Shown here: one piece after another, positions 8,196-17,124 of the stretch | How the letters are laid out: every line of letters starts with the position of its first letter | Position numbering within the stretch: position 1 is the first letter of the stretch | The notes under the pieces: model-generated | The model's input: the letters and a program-made list of their open reading frames with translations, nothing else | Told to the model about the DNA's origin: nothing | Databases searched by the model: none | Program-made: the position numbers and the translations under genes | Source: Legionella sp. PC997 | GTDB taxonomy: Bacteria > Pseudomonadota > Gammaproteobacteria > Legionellales > Legionellaceae | Length of the DNA stretch: 64,000 bases | NCBI RefSeq assembly: GCF_014109825.1 | Contig: NZ_CP059577.1 | Coordinates: 62,001 to 126,000 of the forward strand | Reading direction: 5' to 3'

Positions 8196-9776
8196 ATGAA
8201 ATCCAACATTTCTTTATTAATAGCACAAGCTCTATTCCTATTTTGCTATCAAGCTTTTGGTTACGCCAGTGAAATAGCAATTACTTTTGATGATTTACCT
8301 GCTTCAATCGAAGAATCTATAGAGGAACAAGCTCAAATAAATCAGCAAATAGTAAATGCGCTTATCAAATATAGAGTACCTGCAATTGGATTTGTGAATG
8401 AAGGGAAACTCTACCGCACTAATGAAACTCAAGAAAAAATAAATCTCCTAAAATTATGGGTGGATAACGGATTTGATTTGGGAAATCATACTTATTCGCA
8501 TCTGTCCTTAAGTAGCATCACAACCAAGCAATTTAAAGCCGAAGTGACTAATGGCTCTAAAATATCCAAACAATTAATGCAAAGTGCAGGTAGAGAGTAC
8601 CGTTACTTTAGGCACCCCTACCTTGATACAGGTGAAACATTCAAGATTCGCTCTCAATTTGAGTCGTTTTTAAAACATGAAGGATACCTAGTTGCTCCAG
8701 TTACTATAGACACTGACGATTGGAAATTTAACCAACAATTACATGAGTTTCCTCAAAATAAAGACAAAATCATTCAAAGTTACTTGAAACATACACGTGC
8801 TAAATTTGCCTTTTATGAAAGCGCATCTAAACAAATGTTTGGTAGAAATATTAATCAGATTTGGCTACTTCATGCCAATCTTGTTAATTCATTAGCCATT
8901 GAATCACTCTTAACTATAGCCCAAGAATACGGTTATCATTTTATCAGCCTAGATGATGCACTACAGGATAAAGCCTATCTATCCGCTGATTCTTACTATG
9001 CCCATTTTGGGGTTTCTTGGCTTTATAGATGGGATTTTACCCGCGGGAAAGTGGTTGATTGGTCTCAGGATCCAGAGCCTGATAACAATCCATTTATCTC
9101 AACTAAGACCATTAAATTTTATGATAAAGATCGCAAACGACTTATTCCAGTTAAAATTTATGTGAGTAATGAATCACAGGGGAAAGCAAATGCTGGTATT
9201 ATTAAACTACCCGTTGCCATCATTAATCATGGATACACTGTACGCGATACTGAATATTCATTCTTAGCCAATGCACTTGCTGCAAACGGTTATTTTGTTG
9301 TAAGCATCCAGCATGATCTAAAATCAGATCCCCCATTAGCTCAAACTGGCAATTTATTTGAGCGACGCAAACCCTTATGGGAACGAGGAAGTACCAATAT
9401 ACTTTACGTAATCAAAGAGCTTAGCCGGATCAACCCCAGTTTAAACTTGTCTAAAGTGACATTAATTGGTCATTCGAATGGTGGTGATATTGCCATGTTG
9501 TTTGCAAGAAACCATCCTCAATTTGTGAAAAAAATTATATCATTGGATAGCTTGCGCATGCCTTTTCCACGTACCGGGCTAACACCTATTTTATCGCTGC
9601 GTGGAAATGATACTAAGGCAGATGAAGGCGTACTGCCTTCTCAAGAGTCGTTAAAACAATTAGCCATAACAATTATTCCACTACCTGAAGCCAAACATAT
9701 TGATTTATGTGACCGTGGGCCTGAGGTAATTCAGAAACAAATGAATGCTCTTATTTTAAAGTCTTTGCGAGGCTAG
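8196..9776 (+). CDS. Exported polysaccharide deacetylase fused to alpha/beta hydrolase
   Basis: A 526-residue protein with a signal peptide (about residues 1-25). The first half is a NodB-type deacetylase: TFDD at 30-33 supplies the catalytic Asp and a metal Asp, GNHTYSH (96-102) the metal His pair, and RHPYLD the next motif. The second half, from about residue 340, is an alpha/beta hydrolase with nucleophile elbow GHSNGG (Ser about 427) and an oxyanion-type NHGY segment. It starts three bases after the beta-lactamase gene and ends three before an esterase gene, so it sits in a beta-lactam-linked operon. Cell-wall or chitin-like polymer modification is plausible but unproven. Confidence 0.8.
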   Translation: MKSNISLLIAQALFLFCYQAFGYASEIAITFDDLPASIEESIEEQAQINQQIVNALIKYRVPAIGFVNEGKLYRTNETQEKINLLKLWVDNGFDLGNHTYSHLSLSSITTKQFKAEVTNGSKISKQLMQSAGREYRYFRHPYLDTGETFKIRSQFESFLKHEGYLVAPVTIDTDDWKFNQQLHEFPQNKDKIIQSYLKHTRAKFAFYESASKQMFGRNINQIWLLHANLVNSLAIESLLTIAQEYGYHFISLDDALQDKAYLSADSYYAHFGVSWLYRWDFTRGKVVDWSQDPEPDNNPFISTKTIKFYDKDRKRLIPVKIYVSNESQGKANAGIIKLPVAIINHGYTVRDTEYSFLANALAANGYFVVSIQHDLKSDPPLAQTGNLFERRKPLWERGSTNILYVIKELSRINPSLNLSKVTLIGHSNGGDIAMLFARNHPQFVKKIISLDSLRMPFPRTGLTPILSLRGNDTKADEGVLPSQESLKQLAITIIPLPEAKHIDLCDRGPEVIQKQMNALILKSLRG

Positions 9777-9779
9777 TTT

Positions 9780-10685
9780 ATGAAAAAAATGTTCACCTTG
9801 TTCATTTTAATATCTTCCTTAAGCCTTATGGCAGCAGCCAGCATATCGACGAAGATACAAAGTAATCCGCTAGAGGAAAAATACACGAATACATTTAGCT
9901 TACATCATACGTTAACCAAAGAGTTTCCTTCAAAGATCAATGGAATCAAATATAACTTATATATTAGTCTCCCCAAAGAATATGATTCTAACAAAAAAGA
10001 CTATCCAACTATTTACTTATTAGATGCTGATTACAGCTTTGCATTAGCCAAACAAATTAGTGAGCATTTATCTGACCGAAATAGAATCAACGACTCCATT
10101 ATTGTTGGGATAGCTTATGCAAATCCTAATGAGTATAAGAAAAATAGAACCAGAGATTACACACCAAGTTATGTTGGATCAGGAGGATATGGAGCTGAAT
10201 ATCAAAAATACTCGGGTGGTGCCGAATCATTTTATCGATTTATTCATTCAGAACTTATTCCATATCTTCACCAGACATATAGAGTTAATAAAACCGCTAC
10301 TTTTGTCGGTCATTCTTACGGTGGATTATTTGGGGTATATTTATTAGTCCACCATCCTGGAATATTTAATCGTTACATTATCGTTAGCCCCTCTCTCTGG
10401 TATGATAATCATTTGGTGCTAAAAGCAGCTCAAAAAAAGCAAAATTTTAATCTTGAAGAAAATACTCGTGTTTGCTTTATTATCGGCGACCAAGAAAATA
10501 AAGGCGATTACCAAATGATAGATGATTTAAAGTTATTGAATGAAACCATCATGAGCAAGCCTCACAGGAATTTAAGCACTGCTTTTAATGTTCTAAATAA
10601 TATGGATCATGATACTGTTTTTCCAGGAGCTTTAAGTTTAGGACTTCTAGAGTCTTCATCTGACTTCAAAAAGAATCGACTCTGA
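9780..10685 (+). CDS. Exported esterase of the esterase D/IroE type
   Basis: A 301-residue alpha/beta hydrolase with a signal peptide (about 1-20, LMAAAS). The family pattern is clear: YPTIYLLDAD near residue 80, RTRDYTPS, the nucleophile elbow GHSYGG (Ser about 179), and a late DHDTVFPGAL segment carrying the catalytic His. Relatives hydrolyse siderophore esters, formylglutathione or acyl esters; I cannot choose among these. It is separated from the deacetylase-hydrolase gene by three bases and is probably translated from the same message. Confidence 0.82.
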   Translation: MKKMFTLFILISSLSLMAAASISTKIQSNPLEEKYTNTFSLHHTLTKEFPSKINGIKYNLYISLPKEYDSNKKDYPTIYLLDADYSFALAKQISEHLSDRNRINDSIIVGIAYANPNEYKKNRTRDYTPSYVGSGGYGAEYQKYSGGAESFYRFIHSELIPYLHQTYRVNKTATFVGHSYGGLFGVYLLVHHPGIFNRYIIVSPSLWYDNHLVLKAAQKKQNFNLEENTRVCFIIGDQENKGDYQMIDDLKLLNETIMSKPHRNLSTAFNVLNNMDHDTVFPGALSLGLLESSSDFKKNRL

Positions 10686-10723
10686 ACTCAATCAATAAGT
10701 CTGTATACAAAGGATAAACGATT

Positions 10724-11890
10724 ATGCTTGCTAAGTGTTCTGTTTTTATTGCTACAAGTCTTAATGGTTTTATTGCAAGAGATGATGGTTCTATTGATTG
10801 GCTAACCAAAGCAAATGAGCTTGTGCCATCTGGTGAGGATGGTGGTTATAAAGAGTTCATATCTACGGTCGATGGACTCATTATGGGTAGGCATTCTTTT
10901 GAGAAAGTATTATCATTTAATCCTTGGCCTTATGGTGAGCTTCCAGTTGTAGTGATGAGCAGCAAACCCATAAAAATTCCTGTTCATTTAAAACATGTTT
11001 CAACCTCCTCCGAAACACCTATTGAGCTCGTGAAGCGCTTAACTGATGAAGGGTTTAAACATCTTTATATTGATGGCGGTATAACTGTCCAGAATTTTAT
11101 AGCCGCGCATTTAATACATGAATTAACAATAACCATTGCACCAGTGTTGCTCGGCTCTGGGCGTTCGTTATTTGGACCTTTGGCACAAGACATCGAACTG
11201 GAGCATATTGAAACTAAATGTATTGGCGGTGGCTTTGTTCAATTGAAATATCGAACTAATCCCTCAATCAAGAAAAGAAATAAAAACAACGTCTACCTTA
11301 TTTATGATGAAATTTCTGAGTGGTTTGATAGTCACCGCAATAAAGAGCTCAAAATGGAGCAATTTTATTTGGAACTACTACAAAATCAGATTCCATCCAA
11401 AGGAACTATTTTAGATGTTGGCTGTGGCACGGGCGAACCCATAGCCCAATTTTTAATGAAACAAGGGTATAAAGTAACAGGCATTGATGCAAGTAAAAAA
11501 ATGATTGAGCAATGCAAAAAAAGATTCCCAAATGCAAAATGGCTACTTGCTGATATGAGGGCTTTAGATTTGCAAGAGAAATTCGATGCAGTCATTGCCT
11601 GGCATAGTTTCTTTCACTTACCTCATGACGATCAACGAAAAACATTAAAATCCCTTGCCTCTTTAGTGGAGCAAAATGGTTTATTAATATTTACTTCCGG
11701 ACCGGAGTATGGAGAAGTTTGGGGTGATAATGGAGGATATGATTTATATCATGCCTCCCTTTCTTCCGAAGAATATACTCAAATCCTTCTAGAGTGCCAT
11801 TTTAAAATCCTTGTACATAACGTTAGGGGCCCAGAGTGTGGAGAAGCAACGGTTTGGGTTGCTCAAAAAAATCGACTTTGTCCAGGATAA
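10724..11890 (+). CDS. DHFR/RibD-type reductase fused to SAM methyltransferase
   Basis: A 388-residue two-domain protein. Residues 1-176 form a dihydrofolate reductase-like/RibD C-terminal fold (SLNGFIARDDGSIDWL, IMGRHSFE, YIDGGITVQ, LLGSGRSLFG). Residues 185-385 form a class I methyltransferase with the SAM loop VGCGTGEP near residue 235 and the acidic strand GIDASKKM. Each half matches a full-length free-standing protein family, so this is a fusion of two whole genes. AAGGA precedes the start. The substrates are unknown; RibD-fold reductases reduce diverse pyrimidines or folates, and the methyltransferase resembles small-molecule enzymes. It follows the bla operon by 38 bp. Confidence 0.8.
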   Translation: MLAKCSVFIATSLNGFIARDDGSIDWLTKANELVPSGEDGGYKEFISTVDGLIMGRHSFEKVLSFNPWPYGELPVVVMSSKPIKIPVHLKHVSTSSETPIELVKRLTDEGFKHLYIDGGITVQNFIAAHLIHELTITIAPVLLGSGRSLFGPLAQDIELEHIETKCIGGGFVQLKYRTNPSIKKRNKNNVYLIYDEISEWFDSHRNKELKMEQFYLELLQNQIPSKGTILDVGCGTGEPIAQFLMKQGYKVTGIDASKKMIEQCKKRFPNAKWLLADMRALDLQEKFDAVIAWHSFFHLPHDDQRKTLKSLASLVEQNGLLIFTSGPEYGEVWGDNGGYDLYHASLSSEEYTQILLECHFKILVHNVRGPECGEATVWVAQKNRLCPG

Positions 11891-12032
11891 AATGGAAAGA
11901 AACTTATCAAAGCGTCTTCAAATCTCATGCTCAATAATAAAAGGACATCTATATTGTATTCCAGGCCACTAATTTTACATCATACAGACGCTACTGGTAA
12001 AATCAGAAACCAAAACTTCATCTTCTAACACA

Positions 12033-13535
12033 ATGACTATTGAACAGAATGAATTAGAGATCAAAAATAATGTCCACCAAAATGTCGGATGGGGACAACC
12101 TATTCCACTTTCTCCAATCTTAGCCCCTGACTGTCCTTATCCAGTTGAGGCACTTCCCCCAATTGTAAGAAAAGCCGTAATCGACTATCAACAATATGGA
12201 CAGCAACCCCTGCCTTTGATTGCATGCAGCGCCTTGGCTAATATGTCACTATCATGCCAATCACTTGCTAATGTGGCGCGAGACAACTATTTAATTAGTC
12301 CAGTATCACTTTATTTTTTAATTGCCAGCGGCTCTGGCACCCGAAAAACTGCTGCAGATAATGTTTTTTCGAAAGCAGCGCGTCACTGGGAGACATTGAT
12401 TCGTAAAAGGCGCGAGCCTGAAGTGTTATCAGCACTAACGCAACATCAAGTATGGCAAATGGAAAAAGATAGTTTATTCTCTCAAATCAAACGTGCAACT
12501 TATACGGGGGAAGATTCTGATTATGCCAAAGAAATGCTTGATGAATTAATTCATCAAGAGCCGGAAATTCCTTTGCAACCCACTCTTTATTTTGAAGATG
12601 CGACCCAAGAGGCACTGGCCATTCATTTGGCTCAAGGTTGGCCTTCCGCTTCCCTTTGGTCTGATGAGGCAGGCATCATCTTAGGTAGCCATAGCATGCA
12701 AGGTAATCCGACTCGTTTTGTAGCTTTGCTTAATCGTTTGTGGGACGGTAAGACATTCACCGCGCATCGTAAAACAACGCAAGGATTTACCATTGAAAAT
12801 CGGCGCTTAACACTTAACTTGATGATGCAACCGCTTATCTTACAACAACTTACCAAGCAAGCTTCGGGTATCAGTCGACAAAGCGGTTTTTTAGCTCGTT
12901 GTCTCATGGCTTATCCTGCCAATAGTATGGGAAATCGATTTTACCAAGAACCGCCTGCTTCTTTGCATTCTCTAACCTATTATGACCAACGCGTCACTGC
13001 CTGCTTAAATCAGTCAGAACAATTAAGCCATCAAGGTTGTATTCAACTTCCATTGTTGAAAATGAGTATGGCCGCAAAACAACAATGGATTTTATTTTTT
13101 AATGCGGTAGAAGCAGGGTTAAAACCTCAAGGCCAGTGGGTCGATATCGTTGATTTCGCATCAAAAGCGGCTGAAAATACAGCGCGGCTTGCAGCACTTT
13201 TTCATCTCTTTGAAGGACGCGATGGGGATATTAGTGTAGAGCATACCGAAAATGCTATTGAAATAATTAATTGGCATTTGCAAGAAGCACGGCGAATTAT
13301 GCCTACCGAAACCGTTTCTTTGCAGTTTTCCGATGCCCTAAAACTTATGGGCTGGTTTATTGAAAAGAATATTAGTTCAACAACGTTACGAACCATTCAA
13401 CAATTAAGTCCGTTGCGAGATAAAATAAAACGCGACCATGCAGTTGAATTATTAGTGGAACACAATCAAATACGCATTGTAAAATCAGGTTCAAAAACGA
13501 TGGTGGAAGTGAACCCTCGTGCATTCAAAGTATAA
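12033..13535 (+). CDS. DUF3987/YfjI-like protein
   Basis: A 500-residue protein of the DUF3987 family. It is recognised by the N-terminal segment ALPPIVRKAVIDYQQY, the P-loop-like SGSGTRKTA in place of a Walker A, and the central ATQEALAIHLAQGWPSASLWSDEAG region. A lid and helical C-terminus follow. Members are common on plasmids, phages and genomic islands, where they resemble primase-helicase accessory proteins, but no activity is established. The Walker-like loop lacks the canonical GKS/T (it reads TRKT), so ATPase activity is doubtful. No clear Shine-Dalgarno precedes the ATG. The gene stands alone, 140 bp after the reductase-methyltransferase gene. Confidence 0.7.
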   Translation: MTIEQNELEIKNNVHQNVGWGQPIPLSPILAPDCPYPVEALPPIVRKAVIDYQQYGQQPLPLIACSALANMSLSCQSLANVARDNYLISPVSLYFLIASGSGTRKTAADNVFSKAARHWETLIRKRREPEVLSALTQHQVWQMEKDSLFSQIKRATYTGEDSDYAKEMLDELIHQEPEIPLQPTLYFEDATQEALAIHLAQGWPSASLWSDEAGIILGSHSMQGNPTRFVALLNRLWDGKTFTAHRKTTQGFTIENRRLTLNLMMQPLILQQLTKQASGISRQSGFLARCLMAYPANSMGNRFYQEPPASLHSLTYYDQRVTACLNQSEQLSHQGCIQLPLLKMSMAAKQQWILFFNAVEAGLKPQGQWVDIVDFASKAAENTARLAALFHLFEGRDGDISVEHTENAIEIINWHLQEARRIMPTETVSLQFSDALKLMGWFIEKNISSTTLRTIQQLSPLRDKIKRDHAVELLVEHNQIRIVKSGSKTMVEVNPRAFKV

Positions 13536-13584
13536 GTTCAACTTGATACATTAACCATAGTACACCAATTAACAGGAGAAATTT

Positions 13585-14160
13585 GTGCCCTTTGACATGC
13601 TAAAAGAATGGTTGAACAAGGAAAAAGAACGAGGGATTGAGGATCCTTTCTGTGCTGTTTTAAGCACTTGTAGCAGCTTAGGTGATCCTCATAGTCGAGT
13701 GGTGGCCATTCGCGAAATTGAAACCGAGAGTCTATTATTTTTTACTCAACAAAAAACACGCAAGGTTGCTGAATTATTAAATAACCCTAAATCCTGTTTA
13801 AATTTTTTATTTGCAATGCAGAGCCGACAAGTTATTTTAGAAGGAACAGCAATACCCATTTCCCAAGAAGAAAATGAAGCTTTTTGGAGAACTCTTCCTC
13901 GTGAACGCCAATTAAGATTTTCTGCTTATGCCCCTACTTCAGGTCTTGTCATTAAAGATTTAGGCCAATTGGAAACAAGGAAAAAAGAATTGAGTGATCA
14001 ATTTGCAAGCCTTTCTATCCCTATGAGTGAGGATTATTTTGGCTTCCGCTTCATCCCAAAAACATGGATTTTTTACACAGTCGGCTCCATTTCTTTTTCT
14101 GAGGTAATTCGTTATACGAAGATAAGCAACTCTTGGAAAACAGAATTAATTTCCCCATAG
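13585..14160 (+). CDS. Pyridoxamine 5'-phosphate oxidase family protein (PdxH-like)
   Basis: A 191-residue flavin-binding split-barrel protein. It has the PdxH layout: DPFCAVLSTCSSLGDPHSRVVAI at the N-terminus (conserved core PHSRVV), a central QSRQVILEGTA, an RERQLRFSAYAPTSG segment where PdxH has its S-x-QS motif, and a C-terminal RYTK...W...L.P that mimics the PdxH RYTR...W..E.L.P end. It is somewhat short and diverged, so it may oxidise pyridoxamine phosphate or be a related FMN enzyme. The start is GTG at 13585, set by AGGAG at 13574-13578. Confidence 0.75.
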   Translation: MPFDMLKEWLNKEKERGIEDPFCAVLSTCSSLGDPHSRVVAIREIETESLLFFTQQKTRKVAELLNNPKSCLNFLFAMQSRQVILEGTAIPISQEENEAFWRTLPRERQLRFSAYAPTSGLVIKDLGQLETRKKELSDQFASLSIPMSEDYFGFRFIPKTWIFYTVGSISFSEVIRYTKISNSWKTELISP

Positions 14161-14168
14161 GTGATATC

Positions 14169-14480
14169 ATGTACATGCTTTGTTTTTGTGTTCCAGAAAC
14201 ACATTTAGAAATTGTTAAAAATGCTATTTTTGATACAGGGGCAGGAAGTGTGGATCATTATCAGCATTGTGCGTGGCAAACATTAGGCGAGGGGCAGTTT
14301 ATGCCATTACCTGGCAGCCATGCTTTTATTGGAACAATCAATCAACTTGAGAGAGTGCCTGAATATAAAGTAGAAATTATCTGTACTGAAGAGCAAATCA
14401 AAGCTGCTGTTGCAGCCTTAAAGAAAGCTCATCCCTATGAATCACCCTCTTATCAAGCGTTTCGGGTTGAGATGATATAA
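14169..14480 (+). CDS. NIF3/YqfO-like small protein
   Basis: A protein of about 103 residues resembling the PII/CutA-like insertion domain of the YqfO/NIF3 family: CFCVPETHLEIVKNAIFDTGAGSVDHYQHC at the start (core GAGSVDHYQ), then FMPLPGSHAFIG and the C-terminal AHPYESPSYQ motif. Stand-alone versions are widespread and have no firm function. The ATG at 14169, eight bases after the preceding stop, is preferred to an in-frame ATG at 14133 inside that gene because the family starts at this methionine. It is probably co-transcribed with the PdxH-like gene. Confidence 0.7.
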   Translation: MYMLCFCVPETHLEIVKNAIFDTGAGSVDHYQHCAWQTLGEGQFMPLPGSHAFIGTINQLERVPEYKVEIICTEEQIKAAVAALKKAHPYESPSYQAFRVEMI

Positions 14481-14566
14481 ACAATGATGAACGATTACTT
14501 ACTAAAAAACTTCTATTTCTCTTTAGGTCTTTTTACAATTCGCTAGACTAGCCCCAAACCTGAGGT

Positions 14567-14857
14567 TTAACTATTGTTAAGAAATTTCCAACAGTAAACT
14601 TGAAAATGCTTTGCAATTGAAAAACCAAGGTTTTGATAGATACGAAGCGCGCTATTATTTTGTGTCGCAACAGTCCGATAACAGTTTTGGTAGTTTTTAT
14701 CTGAAAAATAATTTAAGCTATAGGGAAGTAAGATCTTTCCAATACCCTGTCCTCTATAATGAGGTGAAACACCAAGTGTTCTGACTTCGCCACACCTACT
14801 ACGTACATGATCGGTTAAAGTTGGGGTACGGCCCCGATCCTGGTAAAAAGTTATCAA
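14567..14857 (-). pseudogene. GNAT acetyltransferase, N-terminally truncated
   Basis: A 96-residue frame carrying only the second half of a GNAT fold. Motif A is intact (VSPHYRGQGIGKIL, acetyl-CoA pyrophosphate loop) and the C-terminal NNSALRIYQNLGF motif follows, but the first half of the usual 140-160 residue domain is absent. No matching frame is seen upstream. It may be a remnant left by deletion. A shortened protein might still be made, but probably without activity. Confidence 0.5.
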
Positions 14858-14953
14858 ATCTCAGTTTAATTAACCATGTCAGTATTAATATTAATAAAAA
14901 TATTTTTTTCTCTCATCGGCGGTGGTAAGAATCTGCATTTTTCCATCACTTGC

Positions 14954-15427
14954 TTATAGTTTTTTCCTCATTAAATAATTAATAAACTTTACGCCGTTTA
15001 TAGAGACAGTTTGTTCTTTTTCAGTGACATATCCTTTGAATTCCAAGAATTTCTTTGCCGTGATGCTCACATCCGCATATAGCTCTTTCATCCCTAACTC
15101 AATAGCTTTTTGTTCTAATGCTTTGAGAAGAGCAAGACCAACACCTCTTGCTTGATAATCTTTATTAACATATCCACGGTCAATATGTCCATTTTTCTCT
15201 AAATCAGCAAAGCCAACAATCACGTTTGTTTGTTCTTCTACAGCCACAAGAGTATAATTTCTTTCTAAAGACTCTCTCCATTTTTCCAAATCAGCTTCCT
15301 TCGGAGCCCATGTATTTAGCTGCACTTCATCATAATCTTTAGAGTTAATAGAATGAACTGCATCATGAAATAGTTTATAAATTTCTACTTCATCTCCAAC
15401 AATAAAATTCCTAATTCTAAACGCCAT
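14954..15427 (-). CDS. GNAT family N-acetyltransferase (YafP-like)
   Basis: A full-length GNAT protein of about 157 residues. N-terminal FRIRNFIVGDEVEIYKLFHDAVH is typical of the YafP branch, followed by LVAVEEQTNVIVGFADLEKNGHIDRGYVNKDY (core GFADLEKNGHIDR) and the CoA loop YQARGVGLALL, with KFLEFKGY at the end. The ATG at 15427 is preferred to 15445 because GGGGAG lies about ten bases before it. The substrate is unknown. It is the second gene in a run of minus-strand GNAT genes. Confidence 0.8.
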   Translation of the reverse strand: MAFRIRNFIVGDEVEIYKLFHDAVHSINSKDYDEVQLNTWAPKEADLEKWRESLERNYTLVAVEEQTNVIVGFADLEKNGHIDRGYVNKDYQARGVGLALLKALEQKAIELGMKELYADVSITAKKFLEFKGYVTEKEQTVSINGVKFINYLMRKKL

Positions 15428-15534
15428 TTTTGAATAACTCCCCATAACTACTAGTAATTACATCAATTTTTGTCATTTTTTAAAAATACATATTTATTAT
15501 TGTAATGACATTTTGTTACTTCTTTTATGAAACA

Positions 15535-15666
15535 TTAATTCAGTAACAAAAACGAGGGTTTATCTCCTTCGCATTTGATTCTCTCAGTAATTTTTTGAAT
15601 TATATGTTCCATTTTTTCTGGAGAAATTACATGCGATAGAAGCCGTTTTTGCTGTGTTAATTCCAT
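15535..15666 (-). CDS. Possible 43-residue small protein
   Basis: A short open frame from ATG at 15666 to TAA at 15535-15537, preceded by TTAAGG about nine bases upstream. The predicted peptide begins MELTQQKRLL and ends FLLLN; it is mostly helical and basic. It lies between two GNAT genes in a 366-bp gap. I do not recognise it. Evidence is limited to the ribosome site and the open frame. Confidence 0.3.
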   Translation of the reverse strand: MELTQQKRLLSHVISPEKMEHIIQKITERIKCEGDKPSFLLLN

Positions 15667-15811
15667 TAAATTATACCTTAATTACATTGCGATTTTTATT
15701 CTTCATTTCCCCACCTTTTAGCAGGAAGGAATCCAATATTTTTACATTCCATAAGGTTCTATAAACTATCAACTCTTATTGGTAAATCTCAATTTCTTGT
15801 ACTGCATAATG

Positions 15812-16324
15812 CTATTTATTTTTCATACGATAGAATTTGCACATAACACCATGGCCATACCCATCTTTGTAATATTCCATACCACACTTTTCCATAACAC
15901 GTTGTGACGCAATATGACCTTCTGGTGCAAAAGCAATAATATATTCTGAGTCGATATTTGTACTAGCCCATTTCAATAGTGCTTCCAAGGCCTCTGAAGC
16001 ATATCCTTTCCCCCAAAATTTTTTATGCAACAGATAACCTACTTCTATTTCTCCGGTTTCAATTGGACCAAATCCACAACGTCCTATGAACTCTTTTAAA
16101 GAATTATCAAAAATAACAAAACAAGGAAGTCCTTTTTCTTTATAAAAACTAACGAATTCTTTTATTCTTTTCGCAGTTTGATCTGTGTCTTGGACTCCAT
16201 CAGGAAAAAATTTCCTTACTTCTGGATCAGAATTAAGTTCAGCAACCTCTTTTAAATCATCTTCGTTAATTAAACGCAAAATCATTCGAGCTGTTTCAAT
16301 CTTAGTTGACATGCTATTGACCAT
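15812..16324 (-). CDS. GNAT family N-acetyltransferase (RimJ/RimL-like)
   Basis: A 170-residue acetyltransferase of the RimJ/RimL-like group, recognised by IETARMILRLINEDDLKEV at the N-terminus, a central FIGRCGFGPIETGEIEVGYLL (core EIEVGYLL), the CoA loop KKFWGKGYASEAL, and the family signature SQRVMEKCGM near the end. Such enzymes acetylate ribosomal proteins, amino acids or drugs; the substrate cannot be read from sequence. An alternative start is the ATG at 16312; neither has a clear Shine-Dalgarno. Confidence 0.82.
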   Translation of the reverse strand: MVNSMSTKIETARMILRLINEDDLKEVAELNSDPEVRKFFPDGVQDTDQTAKRIKEFVSFYKEKGLPCFVIFDNSLKEFIGRCGFGPIETGEIEVGYLLHKKFWGKGYASEALEALLKWASTNIDSEYIIAFAPEGHIASQRVMEKCGMEYYKDGYGHGVMCKFYRMKNK

Positions 16325-16563
16325 ATAAATTTTAAGTTACATTCTGTTATCAGATAACTTTCATGTTCTATTAATGAATAGTATTTTCTTTTCTCAATAC
16401 AATTATTAAGATGAATATATTTTTATTGTAACCTAAATAATTTATGTTTTTTCTCACTCATAATCCTGATATCAATAATTTTTCTTAGTTTATCAATGTC
16501 CCTTTTGATGGATACTCAATATTTAGCTGATCGCGCATCACCTCTGAGAGGTTTCCATATATC

Positions 16564-17050
16564 GCTACATTTGCTACATCTTATTGATGAAAGATCTATA
16601 TTGCCTTGTAAGTTGCCTGTGTAAAAGGATTATATCACTATCCCTGCATCAAGATACCCCACAAATATGTAGCAATAACCATGCTACATAGACACTACTA
16701 TTTGCTACATATTGCAACCAAAAATAAAATGCACGTGCTATTTCATTTTTTATCATTTTCCTTTTTTATATAAGAATATTTTAAATTAGGAACTCTTTAC
16801 AAAAAATGGCGGCGTACAAAAATAAGCAACACCAGATAACTCAGACCACTCCTCATGACATCCTCTTTTGTATATTTCGGGATGTGTTTTTTCAGCATTT
16901 GAAATGTAGCATGGCGTAGCAATATAGTAGCAATTTTTTGCTACAAATAATTGATCGAATTTGTAACAGAAAAAATGCATTACTCTATGATTTCATAGAT
17001 AATTTCATCTGGATGGTTTGAATGATTTGATGATCGTGTAGCAATGTAGC
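16564..17050. repeat. Cluster of TTGCTACAT-like motifs in non-coding DNA
   Basis: Exact GCTACAT, or its complement ATGTAGC, occurs at 16564, 16573, 16667, 16683, 16704, 16904 and 17044. Near variants (GTAGCAA, TTGCTACAA, GTGTAGC) lie around 16914, 16926, 16939 and 17038. Both orientations occur, with irregular spacing. The surrounding 16325-17124 interval (about 800 bp) holds no gene I can support. The density is far above chance and suggests binding sites for a DNA-binding protein or a relic origin. Confidence 0.6.
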
Positions 17051-17124
17051 AGAATACCTGGAAATGACTGAATGAACCTTACTGAAATAATACTAATGGC
17101 AAATATAATCTCCTGCCCCGCTAT

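Noticed and set aside
16786-16980. 64-residue minus-strand frame within the TTGCTACAT region
   Set aside because: No ribosome site, cysteine-rich odd composition, no family resemblance, and the frame crosses several repeat motifs.
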